From Lichenostomus cassidix (taxonomy: Eukaryota > Chordata > Aves > Passeriformes > Meliphagidae), in assembly GCA_008360975.2 (NCBI GenBank), contig CM039183.1, positions 11,373,762 through 11,437,761 on the forward strand: 64,000 bases of DNA. The letters run 5' to 3'. Shown piece after piece: positions 46,450 through 64,000 of this stretch (position 1 is the first letter of the stretch; each line of letters begins with the position of its first letter). Both the position numbers and the translations under genes were made by a program. The notes beneath the pieces were generated by a model, which made no database searches, had not been told where the DNA came from, and worked only from the letters and a program-made list of their open reading frames with translations.

Positions 46450-48144
46450 GCACTGACAGATGAGAAATACTTACCTGGCTCTGGAGAGTAACACACACAT
46501 TCCAGTTAATGCTGCTGCTGGCAGCTGGCTTGGGGCAAAGCACAGCCTGAGCTGGGGCCTGGCTGGCTGCCTTCCTCCTGGTGGGACAGAGCTGGGAATC
46601 CAGCATGAGAACTGCTGGTGTTGGTGATTCCCAACACCACTGTTCATGTTAGCAGGCCAGTGATATGCTTGGAAATTTAAACTGAAATGTTTATCTAAAA
46701 GTTGTGTAGTTTTAATAAAGGCATTGACTGCTGATCACTTTAGCTTTACCAGTTTTACCTGGCAATTTTTGGGACATTTTTCCCCCATCGAGCAGGTCAG
46801 CTGGGAGCTGGGCAGGGCTGCAGTAGGGCTGTGTGTGGGAGGTGAGCTTGCAGCTGGGACTGGGCAAATCTTTGTGGCTGCTGCCAGCTCAGGGGGAGAG
46901 GCTCTCCTGCAGTCCAGAGGGTCTGTGCCTGTAGTCTGGCTGCAGCTGAGGCTCTGCTTCTCCCCTGGGAATGGGGGAGATGGGAGCTGCCTGTGTGATT
47001 GCTAGTGCAGGAGCCCTGTGTGCTATTTGCAGGGCAACCCCAACACAGTAACCCCCACCCCAGTGCACAGAGTCACCCTGAGATGGGCATGTTGCCCCCC
47101 CCATGCTGGTGCCACCACCCTGCCAGCTGCAGGGGACCACAAAGCCACAGCTGGGGAAGGACAGCAGCCAGTCAGGTATCATGGCTTGGACTTGTTGCCA
47201 CCTCAACCCAGAGATGTGGAGTAGTCCCAAGTCACTCCAAAGTCAAACCAGCAGGTGTTTGGGTTGTTTTAATGAGTTGGTGTCAAACAGGGCAGTACTG
47301 GTGCACTACATAGCACTATGGGTGTTAAACAGTGACCCCAGCACTGGGTGGGACTTGTGGAGCAGCATGACCCTGCTACAGTGGAATGCCAGAGATGTGA
47401 TCCATGTTCATGTACAGCACACAGCTGTACCTGCAGAGCCAAGAGCCAGCAGCATCAGCCACCCACTTGGCAGCTGCAGGTACAGCCCTCCCTATGCAGA
47501 CATGGAGGCTAAAAATCCCTGGCGTGGCTTGGTTACTGGGCCTTGAGTTAGGAAAGAGGTGTGGCAGTAGGCTACAGTAAGCTCTGTGGCAAGGAAGTGG
47601 CTGATCCCAGGCTCTCCTGCTTGTGGCACAGTGTTTGACATTGGTGCCTGCCCTGGGGCCAGCTGCTTTCACAGCCAGCCCCTCCTTTAGGTGATACTGG
47701 GTGATGGGATGGGCAGGGAGTGGTCTCTCCCTCCCCAGCTTCGGGCCTGGCAGACCCCCGAAGGAGAAAGACAAGCTTTGTGTTGGCTAATCCTACTTGT
47801 GGGGCAGGGTTAAGGAGGCCAGGCCCTTGCACACAGCGGGGAACGGGAGGATTTACTTGAAAGCCCTTGTTAAGCATGGAGCACAGCCGTGGAAGACTTA
47901 TCCATGGTCATCTCACTAAAAGCACTATGCAGCACATGCAGGCTAGGTGGCTGCAAACACAAGGTCCTTTCTCCTGCCCCCAGCTCTTGTTCCTCAGTCA
48001 GGGCTCCTCCTCCGAGCATCCTTCTACCCCTCTGAGGGAAAGGCCTTGGTTCTGCAGAGCTGAGCCCATTGGATTGGTGGTGAAATGCAGGTGAGGCCTC
48101 CTGGGCTGGGAGCATATCCCTCCTTCCTTCCCTTGGTGCTTGCA
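46450..48144 (-). other. PYGB: PYGB 3' UTR region
   Basis: GC-moderate sequence between the PYGB stop and its candidate poly(A) signal. Several open frames occur on both strands, none with family similarity. Confidence 0.5.
46714..46719 (+). terminator. ABHD12: ABHD12 possible distal poly(A) signal
   Basis: A second plus-strand AATAAA, 1.9 kb after the stop. If used, the transcript would cross the candidate 3' end of PYGB. Confidence 0.4.
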
Positions 48145-62391
<14,247 letters not shown>

Positions 62392-64000
62392 CTGGGGAGG
62401 CAAAGCAAGATGCTTACACACAGCACAGCACTTTCCTTTCAACAAAGCTGCTTAAAATCAAGAGCAGACTCAAAATCAAGAGCAGACTCAAGCATTTTCC
62501 AGAGTAGGGATATCTTCCCAGACTGGCTTTTGGCGCCTGTTCCTGAACACCACGCACCAGAGTTGTTTGTCAGAAGAATTTCATGCGGGATGCCGGCCAA
62601 GCCTCCACCACGCATCTCCCTGCCAACAGCCTTCTATAGAAAAATCTCGCTGCCTGTTAAGTGTTTCCCTAATTAACTCAGGGCAAGTATTATCTAGGAT
62701 GCTGAATGATATATTTATACACTGTCAGGCTCAGCTGAGGTGATGTTTACGCTGGGCTTTTAAAGTCTTTCCCATGCTAGGCTGAAGCTGATCCTGTCTC
62801 CCAAAAGCCAGAGCAAGCCCCCTGCCCCATGCAGGCCAGCTGGGCCAAGGGCCAACACCTTCCTGCAAGCAATTTTCCAGCACTCCCATCTCATGGGTCC
62901 TGCTGCTCTGCCCACGCTGAATTTCACACCATTTCACCCTGTTGAACAAGTAAATTGTCCCATAGGTGGCAGGGTTCCTGGCACAACTGCGCAGTGACCT
63001 TCCAAGTTTGAGAGGAGCTGCGTCTGTGCCGCAAATGCTAACGAAAGCCTGTTTGTGGGATGAAAAGCAGGTTGTGCAAACTTTTGCCCTCACTCATATT
63101 TATCACTGAGGATATTTTTATAAAGAAATTGGAATTTTTACCAGAGTAATAATCTGACTTCAAATCATGCTTTCCCTTGAATCTCTTTCCACTGTGGCAT
63201 GGATCTTTCCCTGCTAAGCAGCAGGATTACCCACTCTGCCACCTCTGCTGGGAGTCTGAAAGGGTCCCTCTGTTCCCTGGGGCTCATAATAAAGTCCAAA
63301 ATAATCACACAACTCCATAAATGCCCTGCTCCTTTCAGTCTCCTGCAGGGGCACATTTTTAGTGAAAATCTAGGTGCAGAAGACAGTAAGCAAACTCACT
63401 CCAAGCTCTTCTGAGTCTATGTGGGATCTCTACAATCCCTTCTGTTGGTGCAGCAATACAGATCAGGGTGCATTTGTGTGAGTTAGGATGGAAGGGAGAG
63501 TCCCATGCAACAGTGTAACTCCCAGTGCATGTGCAGCCATTGTGCAGTGAAAGTGCATTTTGTCTCTTGTGTCAAGGCAATATTCATAATCTTGGGAAAA
63601 GAGCTGACTCAGGAAGGTGGCTGCTGGCACCCTGGGAAGGTATGTGCCTTTCTCAGTACACACCTGCTCTTTGTGGCTCTCCAGTCAAGTGCTGGATTAG
63701 GTCTTAATTCAAAAGGATTAAGGCTGAATTATGCCTTGCAGCCCCTCAACACCTCCAGCATTGCTGTCCTGACTTGGCAAGCAGGAGGAACCCCGGGGTT
63801 TGGTGAGCTGGGAGAGCTTGTCTGGTTTTCACAAGGCAAGAAACTCTTCTCCAGCCTCAAAGCTGAGCTGCCTGTGTGTTCTGCAGGAGCGAGGTCAGGA
63901 CACAGCTGCACTGAGCCATGGAGGTGATGATGCCCACAGGGGACACCACAGCGGCAGTGTGAGTGCAGGACGTGACCGCGGTGAAGTGTGCAGAGGAGGT
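62392..64000 (-). other. PYGB intron 1 (partial)
   Basis: No sequence encoding the phosphorylase N-terminus was found on the minus strand, so exon 1 lies beyond base 64000. Holds an 18-bp tandem duplication near exon 2. Confidence 0.65.
62454..62489. repeat. 18-bp perfect tandem duplication
   Basis: AAAATCAAGAGCAGACTC occurs twice in a row, starting 63 bases upstream of the PYGB exon 2 acceptor on the transcript. Confidence 0.9.

Noticed and set aside
46724..47560. Overlapping open frames in the ABHD12-PYGB gap
   Set aside because: No conserved motifs; they fall in the probable PYGB 3' UTR.
62392..64000. PYGB exon 1 inside the window
   Set aside because: No minus-strand sequence resembling the phosphorylase N-terminus was found up to base 64000.

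Overview
This is a stretch of vertebrate nuclear DNA, most probably from a bird and most likely a passerine. The evidence is the protein-coding exons, the CR1 LINE 3' ends (closing on the typical ATTCTATG-type tail), and a chimeric SINE with a tRNA-Ile-derived head and a CR1-type tail, a structure known from songbirds. All genes are split into short exons with GT-AG (one GC-AG) introns, so most long open frames in the window are chance frames in GC-rich or intronic DNA.

Layout. (1) 1-2,450, minus strand: the 5' end of PPP2R5D (B56-delta regulatory subunit of PP2A), coding exons 1 and 2 only, with a CpG-island promoter; the rest of the gene runs off the left edge. (2) 2,450-8,030: intergenic, with two CR1 copies and one decayed kinase exon resembling TSSK4. 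(3) 8,035-44,826, plus strand: the complete ABHD12 coding sequence (lysophosphatidylserine/oxidized-PS lipase), 13 coding exons adding up to 388 codons plus stop, with a CpG-island promoter and a 19-kb first intron. Intron 2 holds a degraded endogenous retrovirus, intron 1 a tRNA-Ile/CR1 SINE, and intron 4 a CR1. (4) 44,827-48,144: the tail-to-tail gap holding the 3' UTRs of ABHD12 and PYGB, whose candidate poly(A) signals interleave. (5) 48,145-62,391, minus strand: PYGB (brain-type glycogen phosphorylase), coding exons 2-20, 762 codons plus stop; exon 1 (expected 81 codons) lies beyond the right edge. With those 81 codons the protein would be 843 residues, the length of human PYGB, and every catalytic and allosteric landmark falls at its family position.

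ABHD12 and PYGB are also convergent neighbours in mammals, so that pair is old. PPP2R5D sits head-to-head with ABHD12 about 6 kb away; in human it is on another chromosome (6p21) while ABHD12/PYGB are on 20p11, and GINS1, the divergent partner of human ABHD12, is not seen here. The three genes are housekeeping or metabolic genes with separate roles and are not an operon or a joint system. I found no convincing previously undescribed system. The items most worth a second look are the GC-AG intron in ABHD12, the TSSK4-like relic, a perfect hairpin next to a PYGB splice acceptor, and the interleaved 3' ends.
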